Shown here: positions 12,284 through 25,191 of the stretch, one piece after another
How positions within the stretch are numbered: the first letter of the stretch is position 1
Layout of the letters: the number at the start of each line of letters is the position of its first letter
Translations under genes and position numbers: made by a program
Notes under the pieces: model-generated
Databases searched by the model: none
What the model was told of the DNA's origin: nothing
The model's input: only the letters and a program-made list of their open reading frames with translations
Source: Buxus sempervirens
Lineage: Eukaryota; Streptophyta; Magnoliopsida; Buxales; Buxaceae
Length of the DNA stretch: 64,000 nt
Direction of reading: 5' to 3'
NCBI GenBank assembly: GCA_947561395.2
Contig: OX387188.1
Span: 39,799,942-39,863,941 of the forward strand

Positions 12284-13455
12284 AATGGTTGGACTGAATA
12301 TAAGGAGATCAGCTGAATCGGTTGCATCAGTTTTGGCTCCCTACTTTCTTCAGGTGCAATTTTTATTCTTTTTCTGTTGATTCAGCAGTAATAGTTCCAG
12401 TTACTGTTCTAATGGTCGATCAAGTTCTTAGCTTTCAATTCAATTTCAGAGCTTATTTTCCATATGCCGTTCTTTATTTTTTTGTTTATTTTATTTTTTC
12501 TTCTCATTTTTTAATGTTTTTACGTTGTTCTGTATTTGGATTTTACCTTCTATGCAAGTGGGGTTGATTGATAAAAAAAATTTCATCCTATTATTAGGTC
12601 TTTTAGAGAAATTGGTTCATTTGGTGTTAATAATGTATTTGTCTGAATCTTCATTCCCTATATTTCATGATATATTAATGAGATTGACCCTCCTGATACC
12701 ATGTGAACTCGAGGTTATCAGCCCTTCCTAGGAAGTTTGACCTAATTTTGATTCTTTTTGACAAAATGGGGCATGACCTACTTTCGTCTATCTTCCCTTC
12801 AACTAAAGATAATATACATGTGGTGTCATGCATTCTTAGAGTACTGTCTCTGACTCAAGCTTGAATTCCCAGATAATTTTTTCTTCTTTGTTTCGTGCCA
12901 AATAGAGTCTTATAATATTTTATCTAAATGTTATCCACCATCAAATAATTAATTGTGGTTTGAGCATTGAATTCGCTCAAACAAATTCGAAATAGTTACC
13001 TGCTTAAAGCTTAAGCATAAAGATTTTCCATAATGTGATCGGTTACTTCTTTTTTTTCCTTTTATAATGTGCAGAAGGATGTTGTGAGATCGCAGCACAT
13101 CCTGATGTTCCAGTGGCAAAAGGCAGCCATGAGCCAGTGAAGGTAGAAATTTTTACATCTAAACGCCTGTACTCCAATATTAATTATTTACACCCATTTA
13201 TTTGATTCATACGTTCTATTAACTGATAGCAGACATCTTTTTTATTCATACGTTCTATTACAAGTTTTTCTCTATCTTATTTTTTCAAACAAATATAGTA
13301 AGTTATGTTAAAGAAGTAAAATGCCAAAATTGTGCTCTTTTGACATTGTACGCTTTGATCCTACAAAATGTCTCGATCTTATTTGGTCTTTGAAGGAGAA
13401 AGTTTCATGTTGCTAAATTCAGTTTGTAATGTACTCTGCAGATCTCTAGCCTTGG
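12284..13455 (+). pseudogene. Exon-like fragments captured by the Helitron, source gene unknown
   Basis: Exon-like segment 1 (12284-12352) reads MVGLNIRRSAESVASVLAPY and then FLQ before a GT donor. Segment 2 (13075-13142) follows a TGTGCAG acceptor; one frame reads GCCEIAAHPDVPVAKGSHEP and ends at a GTAGAA donor. Segment 3 (about 13442-13454) lies between a TGCAG acceptor and a GTAAGT donor and would continue VKISSLG. Segments 1 and 2 do not join in frame as read, and I do not recognise the parent. Correct splice signals suggest a captured genomic fragment of a real gene. Confidence 0.4.
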
Positions 13456-14339
13456 TAAGTCTATCCGAATACACAAAGCATGAGTGAACCTCTCTTCTAT
13501 ATCATCTGAAACAGCTATTTTTGAAGAATTTAGAACCACCCCTATGACTTGACGTATTGCTTCCTATCAAATACCACAAAATTCAACGTTTACAATTTAT
13601 GAAATTATGAGATCTTTTAATAAACAACATTTTTAATGCTTAGTAGTAGTCACATATCTTTTGGTTTTACTTTATTCTTATTCTATTTCATTTTCGTTTC
13701 AGGACCTCACAACTGTTTCATAGAACTTGCAATGTTTTTATAAGAAGGGAATTCTTAGATCCACTCACACTTTTGAAGTTTCCTGTACATAGTACATACT
13801 ACTAATGCATGTATTTATATATCCATTTTCACGTTCATGTATATGTTGTTAATATATTAACTTTCAAGACTTCTAAGACAATATATAAAATAATTTATTC
13901 TTTAATAATTTTTTTGAACCTATTTGTCCGTGCGTTGCACGGGCAGAATGCTAGTAAGAAGATGAAAGGGCAAACGGTAACCGACGGCCGCAACTTCAAG
14001 TTCTCCAAGAGCAGAGCGAAAGATTCTTTATCGCAAAACGTGGAATTAATTCATAGGGCCACACGACCTGTTCCACCAATCTTTTGGGGTGAAAATCCTG
14101 CAGATCGGGAGGATTTTTGTCAGCAAAATCGTCGCAGTGCTGTCCTTGTACTCTTTCGTTTCGTCATTCCCAATACCCAATAAGAAACCGAACAGATCAA
14201 GCAGAAGAAATCGAATCCTTTCACTCCACCCCATTCAACCACAAGAATCCAATCCAACAACCCAAAATTTTTTTTTTTTTCCTTTTTTGGTAGGAGGAAA
14301 ATCTCGATTTCGTGTTATCTTTTTAATCACGTTGAAACC

Positions 14340-17300
14340 ATGTCGATGAAATCCCAGATCCTTCCGGTTTCCCTCCCTCCTCCAGCTTCACCTTCAATAC
14401 CCTCTACTTCTTTAACCATGCCATCGGGAGGGGAAGATGAGGAAAGTGGTCGCCTTCTCATTTCTTCGCCGTTTGAAGATGAGAAGATCATTGTGAACCA
14501 ACCCTTCCTTCATAGGGCTTCTACTTACTCCAACAAACTGGACAGCAGCTGTGACGACGATGACAAGTATAACCAGCAGAAGAGGCGTCGAACTGCCAGC
14601 GAAACGCCCGGGCACCAACGGTCCTTCAATCAGAATGTCAGGCATGCCGCTGCAGAGACCTATTTAATTACTCGGCTAACCCTTAAGCTTTTGCGGTTTC
14701 TTGGGTATTTATTTTCTTTTGTTCGTTTATCTTCTTGTATCTGTCTGTAATTTTCATCTTTCTGGTGTCGTTGTTGTGGGGAATTTGATTTGTCTTCTGC
14801 TTCTGGGTACCCATTTGACTTTTTGATCGGCAGAGTTTATGGAAATTGCTCGGTGGTTTATTGTTTTACACCAACACTTGATCTCTATCTGATGTATTTG
14901 GTGTTGCAATGTGGTTAGTTGGGGATTTCAATTTAATTGCTAGGGAACTTTTGCCTCTAATTAATAGATCTTCAAGATAGTAGTCAAGATATTAAAATTG
15001 TTTGGAGCCATTTTGGTTGGATTTTCTTTTTTTGTTTTTTTCTCTCTCTCTCTTTTTTTTTTTTAAATTGTGTGCGCGATCAGTTCTGTCTTTTCTCATT
15101 GACTATATATAGGAAATAAATGTAATGTGTTAAAACCAATCTGCCTTCCAAGCAATTCTTTCAGCTCTAGAAAACCTATATTGGGCTTATCTAGTGGGGT
15201 TGCAGAAATTGCATGTTTGGGTACATAAGTTTTTACTTTGATGGAGAAATTGGATTTGGATGGCACAACTCCATGAGTAAACAGATTTTGTCTTGTTATA
15301 ACTTTTGAAGATTGAAGCCAGCAACTCATTTTTCTCTTTCTGTTTTCTGCAATATTTGAAGCTTCCAGAGGACTTGTTGCTATTGACAAGGATTCATCTC
15401 TAAGGATGTCTGAATGATGTAGATTACTCCTCTTAGAGATGTATAGGAGTCACCTCTAATTTACTCAGAGATATTTTCTATTAAGTTTTTATTTGAGACT
15501 GGTACAAAAATATTTGGTTGGAATACCATGATGAAGCATGAATTCATATAAGCAACTACCTCTGGATGTTATGGAAGTTCAGGATGGCTATATCTAAGCC
15601 ATAGGTGAGGGAGATAGAGTTGCTAGTTGGTGGGAAAACTTCTTTCCAATGGTATGCAAGAAACTCTTCTTTGGTCTCTTTTGGACCATGATCTTATTCT
15701 TCTTTTTCTTTGAGGCTTCAATAGAAGGTACATGGCCAGTTTATTATTTTAATGATATGTTTTTATATTAAAACTAAAGTCTCTCATGGGGAAGAAGTAC
15801 TTCTATGCCTACGTTAGGTTGTTTATTGGCATCACTTTTAGTTTTGATCTCAAGAAATGAAGTTCAGATATAAATATTTTTAGGATACAAGGATTTAGCT
15901 GCAGTTGGTCAGGACTTGAAAGTTGAGATTTCAAAATTGGCAAAAAATGAAATTACATATTGTTTAGCCAAATTCTTGAAACTTGGATATTTGTCTTTTG
16001 CACATTAAGTTTTTTTCCTTTCAATTTTTTTTCTCTTTTTGTTTCATGTTTTGTCCATTCCTAGACTTGGGTAGTTTTCGTGGCTAGGCACAGGTTATGT
16101 CCTTCATGTTGGTGACCTTCCAATCTGATCAATCAAGAACTGAGGGACTTTTCTGATAATGCCTATCTTGTTCAAAAAGCTTTGCCAATTTTAGTAACTA
16201 ATATATGATATCATTTGTCCTGCTTGTGGAGGTTGCTGCTCTAATGCATAGTTTTCTATCGTCCTTCTTTGACTAGCATTTGCTCCATTCGGTACCTAGT
16301 TCATAACATTGTTATGGAATGGTAAATCCAATGCTAGATTTAGATCATTAACATTAGCTGACATGTACGAAGGTTGCATCCTTCATCATCAACAAGGTCC
16401 ATTCAAAAAAGAAAAGCAGAAACACGCACACACCCAAAAACAAGAAAATCTAGAATTTCAATTACATAATTTGTGATTGCTATATGATATACTTTCTTAT
16501 CATTTAATTTCGTTCAGGGTAGGTTACAGATGGATCACAAGATTTCTTGCCCTCAGTTGTTATTCCTTGTTGATTATGCCAGGTTTTATTCAAGGTGTGT
16601 GCCTTGCAAGGATTCTTGTATAACTTATTTTCAGTTCTAGATGTTGCTCCATATATTCTTCTGTCTAAATTATATTTGTCAGATTTGTAGGATTGAGATT
16701 TTTTTTCCCAGTTTGGTAGAGTAGTAACAATTTGTTTCTCTTTTGCAGTTGCATACTACTATTTCTTCTCAAAACAAGTGCGCAGAGGTATAGTTTATGG
16801 AAATCAACCAAGAAATAGGTAGGAAGTTCTTTGTTCAGGAAATAATTCAGTTTTTTAAACTTAAAATGCAGTTATCTTGGAAATTTTTAGATATTCTTAG
16901 TGTTTTCTATAATCAATAGCTAATGAATTTGTGAATCTGCAGGCTTGATTTATATCTACCTGTAAATACAGATAGTCCAAAACCAGTTGTGGCATTTATA
17001 ACTGGTGGAGCCTGGATTATTGGGTGAGCACTTAAGCTAGAGTTTTTCTTAACAGTACCTAGTTGAACTTGCTGCTGAATAACTTAAACCGACATTAAAA
17101 CAAGCATTTTGGATTAATAAACATGTGAACTGAAGAAAACCTGGCAGATAGACATATATTTGCAAATATATGATGTCTTTGAAAGAAGTAATTCTTAAAT
17201 TCACACATAAATGTGCAAGTACACACATGTGCATATATATGGACACACACACACACACACAGTGCTATTTATGCTTATAGAAATATTTTAAAAAATGTCT

Positions 17301-20300
17301 TTTTGTAACTAAAATATACAGGTTATAAACAACTGATTCGCTGAAACAAAAACATACTAGAATCTATCCTTATGTTGTTAAAATGAATTGCTGGTATAAC
17401 CTTTTTCAATTTAACACTCATTTGCTTACCACATAATTTCAGTACATTATATGAAGCCATTTGCTTTTCTTGTTAAGTTAATGAGGATGTTCTGTTGATG
17501 CAGATACAAAGCATGGGGTTCTCTTTTAGGACAGCAGTTATCAGAACGAGATGTTATTGTTGCATGCATAGATTACAGGTGATTTGTTTTAATACAGGAA
17601 TTGGTTCGTCTAGATTACAGGTGATTTGTTTTAATGCAGGAATTGGTTCGTCCACAACATATTTCCTAGGAAAAATATTTTTAGATAATATTAAAATTTA
17701 CAATGCCTATGTTGAGGTAATGTGGCTTGCAACTTTGATCCGCCTAAGTGAGGCCAATATCATTATGCCTATCACAGTCTATGTACTCTGGGCCAGAGCC
17801 AGCCAGGCTCCAAATTCATCCCGCAATCATTTGGCCCCAAGTAAAGCTGGTTCAAAATCCTAGGTTTTGGGCCTGGTTTGCTCACACCTAAAAACTACAG
17901 CAACGTTATTATTGCTTTACACTTCTTGATAGGTAAATTTTAATTTTTTTTAACATAACTAGTGTACTGTTGCGTAACCTCTCATTATCCACATGTCTGG
18001 ATGACATGATATGGTGAATGGTGTAGATACCAAAGTATAAGAACTTATATGCACAGGTTACTAACATTATTTCATTTTAATATTCACTTATTTTGATCTC
18101 TTAAACGTTTATGAAAAACTTCTGAATATTATTTCCATGTTCTAATTATCTGGACTTTGGCATCCAATTATCAGTACCTTGATTATTATTATCCGCATGA
18201 CAAGTATACATAGTCAGGATTGCTTACAAGTTACAACTGTTTATGCTTTCGAGGCATAACATCTACATACACTCTAACCATGTTGCTTGCTTATGCAGAA
18301 ATTTTCCTCAAGTGACCATCTGTGATATGGTGAAAGATGCTTCTCAAGGGATCTCGTGGGTGTGCAATAACATTGCAGATTATGGAGGTGACCCTAACAG
18401 GTAACATGGTAAATTTTGTATTATGTGGCATTTCATTTTTGCGTATGTGCCATTATTCTATTAATACTATTTTGGGCAGGATCTATTTGATGGGGCAATC
18501 AGCTGGCGCACATATTTCTGCTTGCACTCTCTTGGAGCAGGCAATCAAAGAATCTGGTGGAGAGAGCACTTCCTGGAGTGTCTCTCAGATAAATGCATAC
18601 TTTGGTTTATCTGGATGGTAAATATTTTTTGGTGTTGTATATATCTCTTGTGAAATAGTTTTCTTTAGGTCTCTCTGGATGACAACTGACCTAGTATAAT
18701 GATTCCTATCAGTTGATCTACTGACCTTATATTTTGGCCATTCACCATATTATTTATTCAAGAACTACAGTCATAAGAAGGGATGAATTTTGATGCTAAG
18801 ATCTCCAAGCCATATTCATTATGATGGCTGATCTTTCTTTCTTTTGACATAGTACAGCTTGGATTTAAGGGGTATTTAAGAATTGCATCAGGCCCCTTTT
18901 TTTACTTGACTGTGGGATTGCTAATCATTTAAAAACTCCGGACTTTCTAGACCAGCCGTCAGTTGCTATATCACCTACTGGGGGGTTTGACATTTTAACC
19001 CCAATTCCTACATCCAGTGTATATTTACAAACGATATTGAATCACACCTAGTGAGACAATTCCTATTTTCCTGGACTAAACTTATCAGCATGCTTGTCCA
19101 ACTTGATACAATCATCATTTGCAGCTTTCTCTGCAAGTGGGCACCTCTATAGCAACTGCTTCTGGGGAATGGCTTGCTACCCTTTCCTTTCCAACTGGGG
19201 GTCATTGCATTGATCAATTTAGGAGAACATCCTAGAATATCATTAACATGCAGTACAATGATTATATGTAGATAGGTTTTCGAATGATTAAATAACACAA
19301 TAATCAGCAGAAAAACTATCCCAAACACCAATAAAACACAGGAAATCCAGAAACTGGGATGTTACACCTACACTCCCTATATGATATGGGCGCACTAGCT
19401 TGTGTGCACTTGAGCACTGCCCAGCATGCGGATGAGACTAGTGGGCCCATGTACACTTGATGCGCCTGGCCTATACTAAGCGCAGGCAGCCGATTCAAGA
19501 ATATGTTTCCACTAACTTTAACTCCTGGTTCAGTGCGTTAATGGTCCACACAAGTTGAATCAAGCCTGCTCATGTTTGATTTTTGTGCAGTCCAGTTGGT
19601 CCCAGGACTTAGCATGAATCAGAAGCCATTCCTTCAAATTTTTTTTAGTAAGATTCAAATCCAGAACCCAGGGCCAAATTTCATAATAAATTGTATCGTA
19701 ATCAAAACTAGAAATTTGACATGAAGGAAAATGTAACAATATTAGGTCTTATTTTCTCAACACAATTAAATGACATTTAGTCAATAAAAAGAAAATCCAA
19801 TGTGAGATTATTGAAACCTCATTCCTCCTGATACACAAATATCAGATAGTTGTCAGCAGACTCTTTTCAATTACACAAAATGGGCTGATGGTTAACAATG
19901 AAAAATTTAGTTTCCTCTCCGTGAAATCATGCTTTATTTCTTCATTGAATTTTTTTTAATGGAATCATTGTTTCATTTTCTGAAGTGATAATTTTTAAAT
20001 TTAACCATTCCTTGCGGGTTTAATTTGACAAACCTCTTACAGAAATATTTACAGCATCTTGTTTTAATCTGTCAACAGTTACAATTTATTCAACTTAGTT
20101 GATCACTTCCATAGTCGAGGTCTGTACCGTTCGGTCTTTATAAGGTATCCATTTTTTTATTGCAATTGATATCAGCACACGTCAATATTTAGTTATTATA
20201 TTCTTTTCTGTCATTTTTTATGCTCTGTGGAATTTATGATTCTGAATTTCAATTACAGTATAATGAATGGGGAGCAATCTTTTCAACGATTTTCTCCAGA

Positions 20301-22485
20301 AGTACTGGTACAGGATTCAAGCATTAGGAATGCAGTTACTCTCCTACCCCATGTAATTCTTTTTCATGGGACAGCAGATTATACCATACCTTCAGATTCC
20401 AGGTTTGGAACTTCTCTCAGATGAATTGCTGGGTTTGCTACATTTCCAATTTCAAATCAGATGCTTACATAATTTGGTGACAGAAAGATATTAATTATGG
20501 AATGCACATTGTTGTTAGATAAAAACCTTGTTTCCATTATGTACACGCACACACTGTAATTCAATCCAGACCATGAAAGAAGTGGCAATCTGTGGACATC
20601 CTTTATACATGTTCTGTCTGCTACTCCGAAAGAAAAGAGAGAACTTAATGCAGCAGTTGCTATTGCATTCTTATACATGCTGCAGGTCCGGTTAGTGCAA
20701 TAATCTTTGTGTTGATTTGTGGCTGTTGTTGCTGTGGTATTCAACAATACCCCATCGACCTCTCTTTGTTGGTTCTCATGTTTTATGTTGTTTTGCACTA
20801 AAGCAGCTTTCAGCATGGTGTTTTACAGAGTATGGATAGTAAGGAAATGACACTATACAGTTTGCAAGAGAGACCTTCAAATCATATTAAAAATGATTAT
20901 GGGATTTGTCTGAGAATAAGGTCCATCTGTCTCTTGCTCACTATTTATAACATGACATCCCAGTGTGATTTGTGGAAGTATTTAATGGCTTTTGTGGAAT
21001 GTGACTATCGTTGATAATTTTGCTGCTAATGAGAGGTTACTGTTGTATTGATGGGAAGATTGCCTTATTGCCTTCCAATTACAACTGGAACAAGCTGTGA
21101 GCTTATGGCAATTTCATATCCTTCTCCGTGAAGCTTTGAGAAAATTTTGCATGTCAAAAGCAATATCCCAAGTCCCTGCATGCTTTGTATAATGTCTTTT
21201 GGATGCCTGTTCCCATAATGGATAGCTTACAAATGATTCGAAATGTTAATAGGAAGTAAGATTCTAAAAATTCTCGATGGGTGGGAATTAAAATTTTAAG
21301 ATTACCACGTATTCCATTGGGAACAAGGTGATAAATGTTGATGCCACCTACCATGTTGCTAGGCATGGCCAGCAACATGCCAGTAATATGTTGGTGATAT
21401 ATTGGTGACGTTTTCAACATGTTGCATACATTTCAACCATCATTGGGAAACTGTTTAGGTTGGGGAATTATTAGAAACTTTGGGAGAATGGTTTGAGCTC
21501 ATATAGTAATGTGTTTTTGGAGGTCATGCACTGATGTTGAAACTGCTAGGTAAATTTCTATTTGAAACCTTGGAGGGAATTAAAATGGTATTAATATATG
21601 ACCACATGGAAAGAAATTCATAAATTTCCAGCAACTTGCTTGGATGGTATTATGATGAGGTTACATGTGACATTGTTTGGAGACAGACCTCTTTGTACAT
21701 AATGTTTGCAAATTTTCCTACCATTATGCTGCTATATTTATGCATATCTGTGTGTGTTGGTTAGTTATTTTCTGAGTACTATAGCTGGAAATAATTTTGT
21801 AGTTCTCACCGTACAAGGTAAGTCAAATATTTTATAGCCATAAGACTGATTGTTTTGAATAAGGAGGAATTTGGTTCTTCAACTCTTTGCTAAATTTTGT
21901 AGTCATATTTCATTATAATAATGGCATCTTTTTGTGTTACGTTTAAAAATTCTAGGAGTTTGCTAAATGCTATTAAACATACTGACATGTTTATTTATAC
22001 AGCAAGACTTTTGCTGATGCTCTTAAGAAAGTTGGAGCTCAAGCTGAATTAATTCTGTATGAAGGAATGACCCACACTGATTTGTTTGTTCAGGTAACTG
22101 ATTGGTGGGATGCTTTCATTCACTATTACTTGACTGGAGTTTGTGTTGTTATTGTTGTATTCCAGTTTCAGTTCCTATTTAAGCTACACATCTAATTAAT
22201 GTCTAAGCTGTTATCTCCAATAGAACAGGGCTTGATCCTGTCAAGCCTGACCAGATCTTGTACGGAAACCCCCTTCTTTTTTTAACTTTTGAAATTCCTT
22301 TTTCTGGCCCTGAACCAATGCAGAATCCTTTGAGAGGTGGTAGAGATGAGCTGCTTGAGGATCTGCTTGCTATCATTCATGCAGGTGATACAGAGGCACT
22401 AGAGAAAGATGCATTGGCACCTCCGAGAAGACGCCTTGTACCTGAGTGCCTGTTGTTGTTGGCTCACAAAGTCAGCCCCTTTTAA
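14340..22485 (+). CDS. ICME: Isoprenylcysteine alpha-carbonyl methylesterase
   Basis: Alpha/beta-hydrolase that removes the methyl ester from the C-terminal isoprenylcysteine of prenylated proteins at endomembranes; in Arabidopsis it affects ABA signalling. Exons: 14340-14704, 16518-16594, 16749-16818, 16943-17023, 17504-17578, 18299-18400, 18480-18617, 20079-20144, 20259-20402, 22003-22093, 22324-22485. All joins keep frame and give 456 residues (family ~430). Motifs: [20 protein letters not shown] near 101-120; hydrophobic segment ~125-155; oxyanion GGAWIIG 192-198; nucleophile elbow GQSAG with Ser264; Asp365 in HGTADYTIP; His397 in GMTHTD; C-terminus [19 protein letters not shown]. Introns are GT-AG. 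A 42-bp duplication doubles the exon 5 donor, and a Helitron lies just upstream. The N-terminal ~95 residues are the least conserved; an ATG at 14346 is an alternative start. Confidence 0.94.
17240..17262. repeat. CA microsatellite in ICME intron 4
   Basis: About ten CA units inside the intron; no other significance seen. Confidence 0.8.
17569..17652 (+). repeat. 42-bp tandem duplication across exon 5 / intron 5 of ICME
   Basis: Two adjacent copies (17569-17610 and 17611-17652) differ at one base (AATACAGG versus AATGCAGG). Each begins TAGATTACAG and carries the donor GTGATTTG, so the last 10 nt of exon 5 and its 5' splice site exist twice. Use of the second donor would put TGA in frame immediately after TACAGG. 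Confidence 0.95.
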
Positions 22486-23310
22486 GTACTTTGGATCCCC
22501 AATTATTTGCTCCAAGTCTTGTAGATCCATTGTTGTATTTTCAGTTTCTCTGTTTGTATTCCTGATCGCCTAAGAATGATTTTAAGGTACCATCAAAGGA
22601 TTTTTTTTTTTTCTGTTCTCTTCTTTCTATTGTCAATTTCCTTATTTCTCAGTTCTTGTACATGCCAATACTTGTGAACTTAGAAAAGAATATTCAAGAC
22701 ATGCTAGTGGTGGTTAATATGACAACTCATTTTTGTTGTAATAATGTGACCTTTCAGTAATGAACAGTGAGTTTAAGTTGACCAATGGCCACAAACTATA
22801 ATTTCTGTGCCTGACTCTTTTGAGATTTCAACTTTATATACTTACAGTTGCATTGCAGGCTTGTTACATCACAAGAAGTTTGATTTTCCAGTTTGTAATC
22901 ATTATTTATGAATGAATGATAAAACATCCTGGAGTCCCTGTATGTTAAAACTCACCGAGGAGATGCCGGACTCCTTGAGATGTCAAGTCTATATACCTAC
23001 ATTTGTGGCGTCCTACATATTGAGGAGATTCACATGTGCTTTTAATTGAAGACTTTTTCTTTGAGAAAACAATGTTCACAGAAATGTTCTAGCCAGCTGT
23101 CTTAGGTTTTGGGTAGTTGAGATCCTAGAACATTGGTAGCAGATACCATTTCCTGAAACATCATTTTGCTGAATGTGATCAGCTCGCTGAAAAATGGGCT
23201 GCCTAAATTTTTGGAAGTTACATTTTATTATCAAGAGTGGATTTCTGGCTCCTACCCATGGTTCATTGATCTCAAAGTTCAATTTAAACAGAGTCCTCTA
23301 TCCACAGGTC
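22486..23310 (+). other. ICME 3' UTR and downstream flank
   Basis: No coding sequence is recognised. The region ends at the left target duplication of the LINE (23311-23327). Host sequence resumes at 33020. Confidence 0.6.
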
Positions 23311-23354
23311 GAGTATATGTACCCATCTAGAGAGAGAGAGTATAATAATAGTAA

Positions 23355-23755
23355 GGGTAAATTACACTTACCTCCCTTGAGGTATGCTATAATTACACCT
23401 ACCTCTTTTGAGGTTTCTGAAATAACACTTTCCCCCCTTAAGATTTGTGTATGGATCAAAATAACACTCTTTCATTGAAGTTTCCGTCAAAATAGTAGTG
23501 ATAGGTAATAAAATAATTTGAACTGGACAAGATTATCCCTTTATAAAAATGAGAACAAAAATTTTAATGGCCTAAGGCATAACTATCATTTAACTTAAAT
23601 GGGGGTAATCTTGTCAAGTTCAAATTATTTTACTAATTATCATTACTGTTTTGACGGAAACTTCAATGAAAGAGTGTTATTTTGACCCATACACAAATCT
23701 CAAGGGGGGAAAGTGTTATTTCAGAAACCTCAAGGGAGGTAAGTGTAATTTACCC
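23355..23755. mobile_element. Foldback MITE in the LINE 5' region (Mutator-type)
   Basis: 401 bp with long inverted ends, GGGTAAATTACACTTACCTC on the left and its complement on the right. Much of the interior also pairs, for example TTTCCGTCAAAATAGTA with TACTGTTTTGACGGAAA-type sequence. The 9-bp flanks TAATAGTAA (23346-23354) and TAATAATAA (23756-23764) match at 8 positions. Its ends resemble those of the MITE at 41475. Confidence 0.85.
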
Positions 23756-24503
23756 TAATAATAATTCATTTCATTATGAATAAGAAGTGTGCTCCATGTT
23801 TCATTGTCTAGTCTGAAGGAATCTTATCTTCAGACTTCCTGAGAATAGAGTGCGAGCTGCAGCTAGGGTTTTCTGCGACGTCTACTCATCTCTCTGGGCC
23901 TCTCCCCATATGACCAACTAACCTGTAAGCGCTCTCTCCCTCTTTAGGAGCTGGTCCCCTCTAGTCTTTGGCATTTTTGATTGGGTTGCCCTTTGAGTTT
24001 TGCTGTCTGGTTGGATTAACCCTGTCTCCCTCGTCCCTTATATTCCATGGAAGATCTAACTCATAGCCTAAAGCATCTCTTCGTCCCACCTAGACCAAAT
24101 AAAGTTTTCAGACCTTCCCAAATTGATTTGGAAAGAATCGATGGCAAGTGGGCAAATCTTGTGATTTGCGAGCTCTGTGAGGAAGACTCCCAGCTCAACT
24201 CCTTAAAAAATACCTTAGGGAGACTGTGGAAGAATATCAGCATATCCAAGTGTGTTAAGGTTGCTCCCCGTCGTTTTATTATTAAGTTTGATAAAGCCAG
24301 TGATAGAGAGAAAGTGCTCGACTCTCAACCATGGGTTGTTAATTCCTCTCTGGTTCTTTTGGAGGCCTGCAAGGAGAACGAAGTGCCTGAGAGTTTCAAG
24401 TTCAAGAACATAGCCATTTGGATGCAAATCCAAAATCTGCCGAGGAAATTTCATGATGAGAAAATCATATCCGACCTGATCGACAGTTTTGGTAAGAGTC
24501 TAG

Positions 24504-24800
24504 TGTAGAACACCGTTCCTACTACAAGCTCTTATAGTTGGGGGTGAACTTTATATATTTAATATATTCCTTAACACTCCCCCTCACGTGTGGGCCGGAC
24601 TCAAACCCATTTTTTTTAGGGAACCCATTTTTAGGGAGGCCCTATATGTGGAATATTTTTTCTCAACGGGTGGAGTGGAGGTTTGAACCTAGGACCTGGC
24701 TTTTACCTAAGGCTCTGATACCATGTAGAACACCGTTCCTACTACAAGCTCAAGCTTATAGTTGAGGGTGAACTTTATATATTTAATATATTCCTTAACA
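24504..24800 (-). mobile_element. TRIM (mini LTR retrotransposon), complete, 297 bp
   Basis: LTRs of 73 and 77 bp (24504-24576 and 24724-24800) start TG and end CA. They differ by a 4-bp AAGC insertion and few substitutions. On the minus strand the first LTR is followed at once by TGGTATCAGAGC (24723-24712), the initiator tRNA-Met primer-binding site. The purine tract GAGGGGGAG precedes the second LTR. A perfect 5-bp duplication TCTAG flanks the element at 24499-24503 and 24801-24805. There is no coding capacity. Confidence 0.95.
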
Positions 24801-25191
24801 TCTAGAGGTTGAAATCAACTATGAAGACTTTGAATCCATGGTCATCTCTGCTAGGGTTCAGATGGCTTTACATGAGCTTATTCCTGCTGGCATACTCTTT
24901 GAGGTAAGCCCAGGTAAGGAAACGTGGTTAGATTTCAAGTTTGAGAATCTCCCCTCCTTTTGTTTCTCTTGTGGTATGTTGAATCATACTATCTTAAACT
25001 ATCCTAAGCCCTTCATTTTAAGTTTTAATGGGTCCAATGAGGCTTCTTGCAAAAAATATGGGATCCCTCTAAGAATCCCCATAAGTCGTCGACGACAACC
25101 CCTGTCTAAAAGCCCCCGGAAGATGAAAGGGACTGCTGATCTGCCATTTCCGAACTCCTGAGATGGTAACTCGAACAACTCGGGTGCTAAC

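Larger units (their letters stand above)
11433..13954 (+). mobile_element. Non-autonomous Helitron, 2.5 kb, with captured exon-like segments
   Basis: The 5' end is TCTATATATTAAGCG after an A. The 3' end is CTAG before a T, preceded by the hairpin CCGTGC-GTT-GCACGG (13928-13942), a classic plant Helitron terminus. An 11-bp stem, GAGGCTCGGGA/TCCCGAGCCTC, stands at 11490-11532. No Rep or helicase coding sequence is present. Interior: a ~200 bp tandem duplication (11575-11959), a repeated leader (12008-12250) and exon-like pieces. It ends 385 bp before the ICME start codon. Confidence 0.82.

Noticed and set aside
24061-24454. Minus-strand frames opposite LINE ORF1
   Set aside because: The plus strand has the DUF4283 domain, so the minus frames are shadows.
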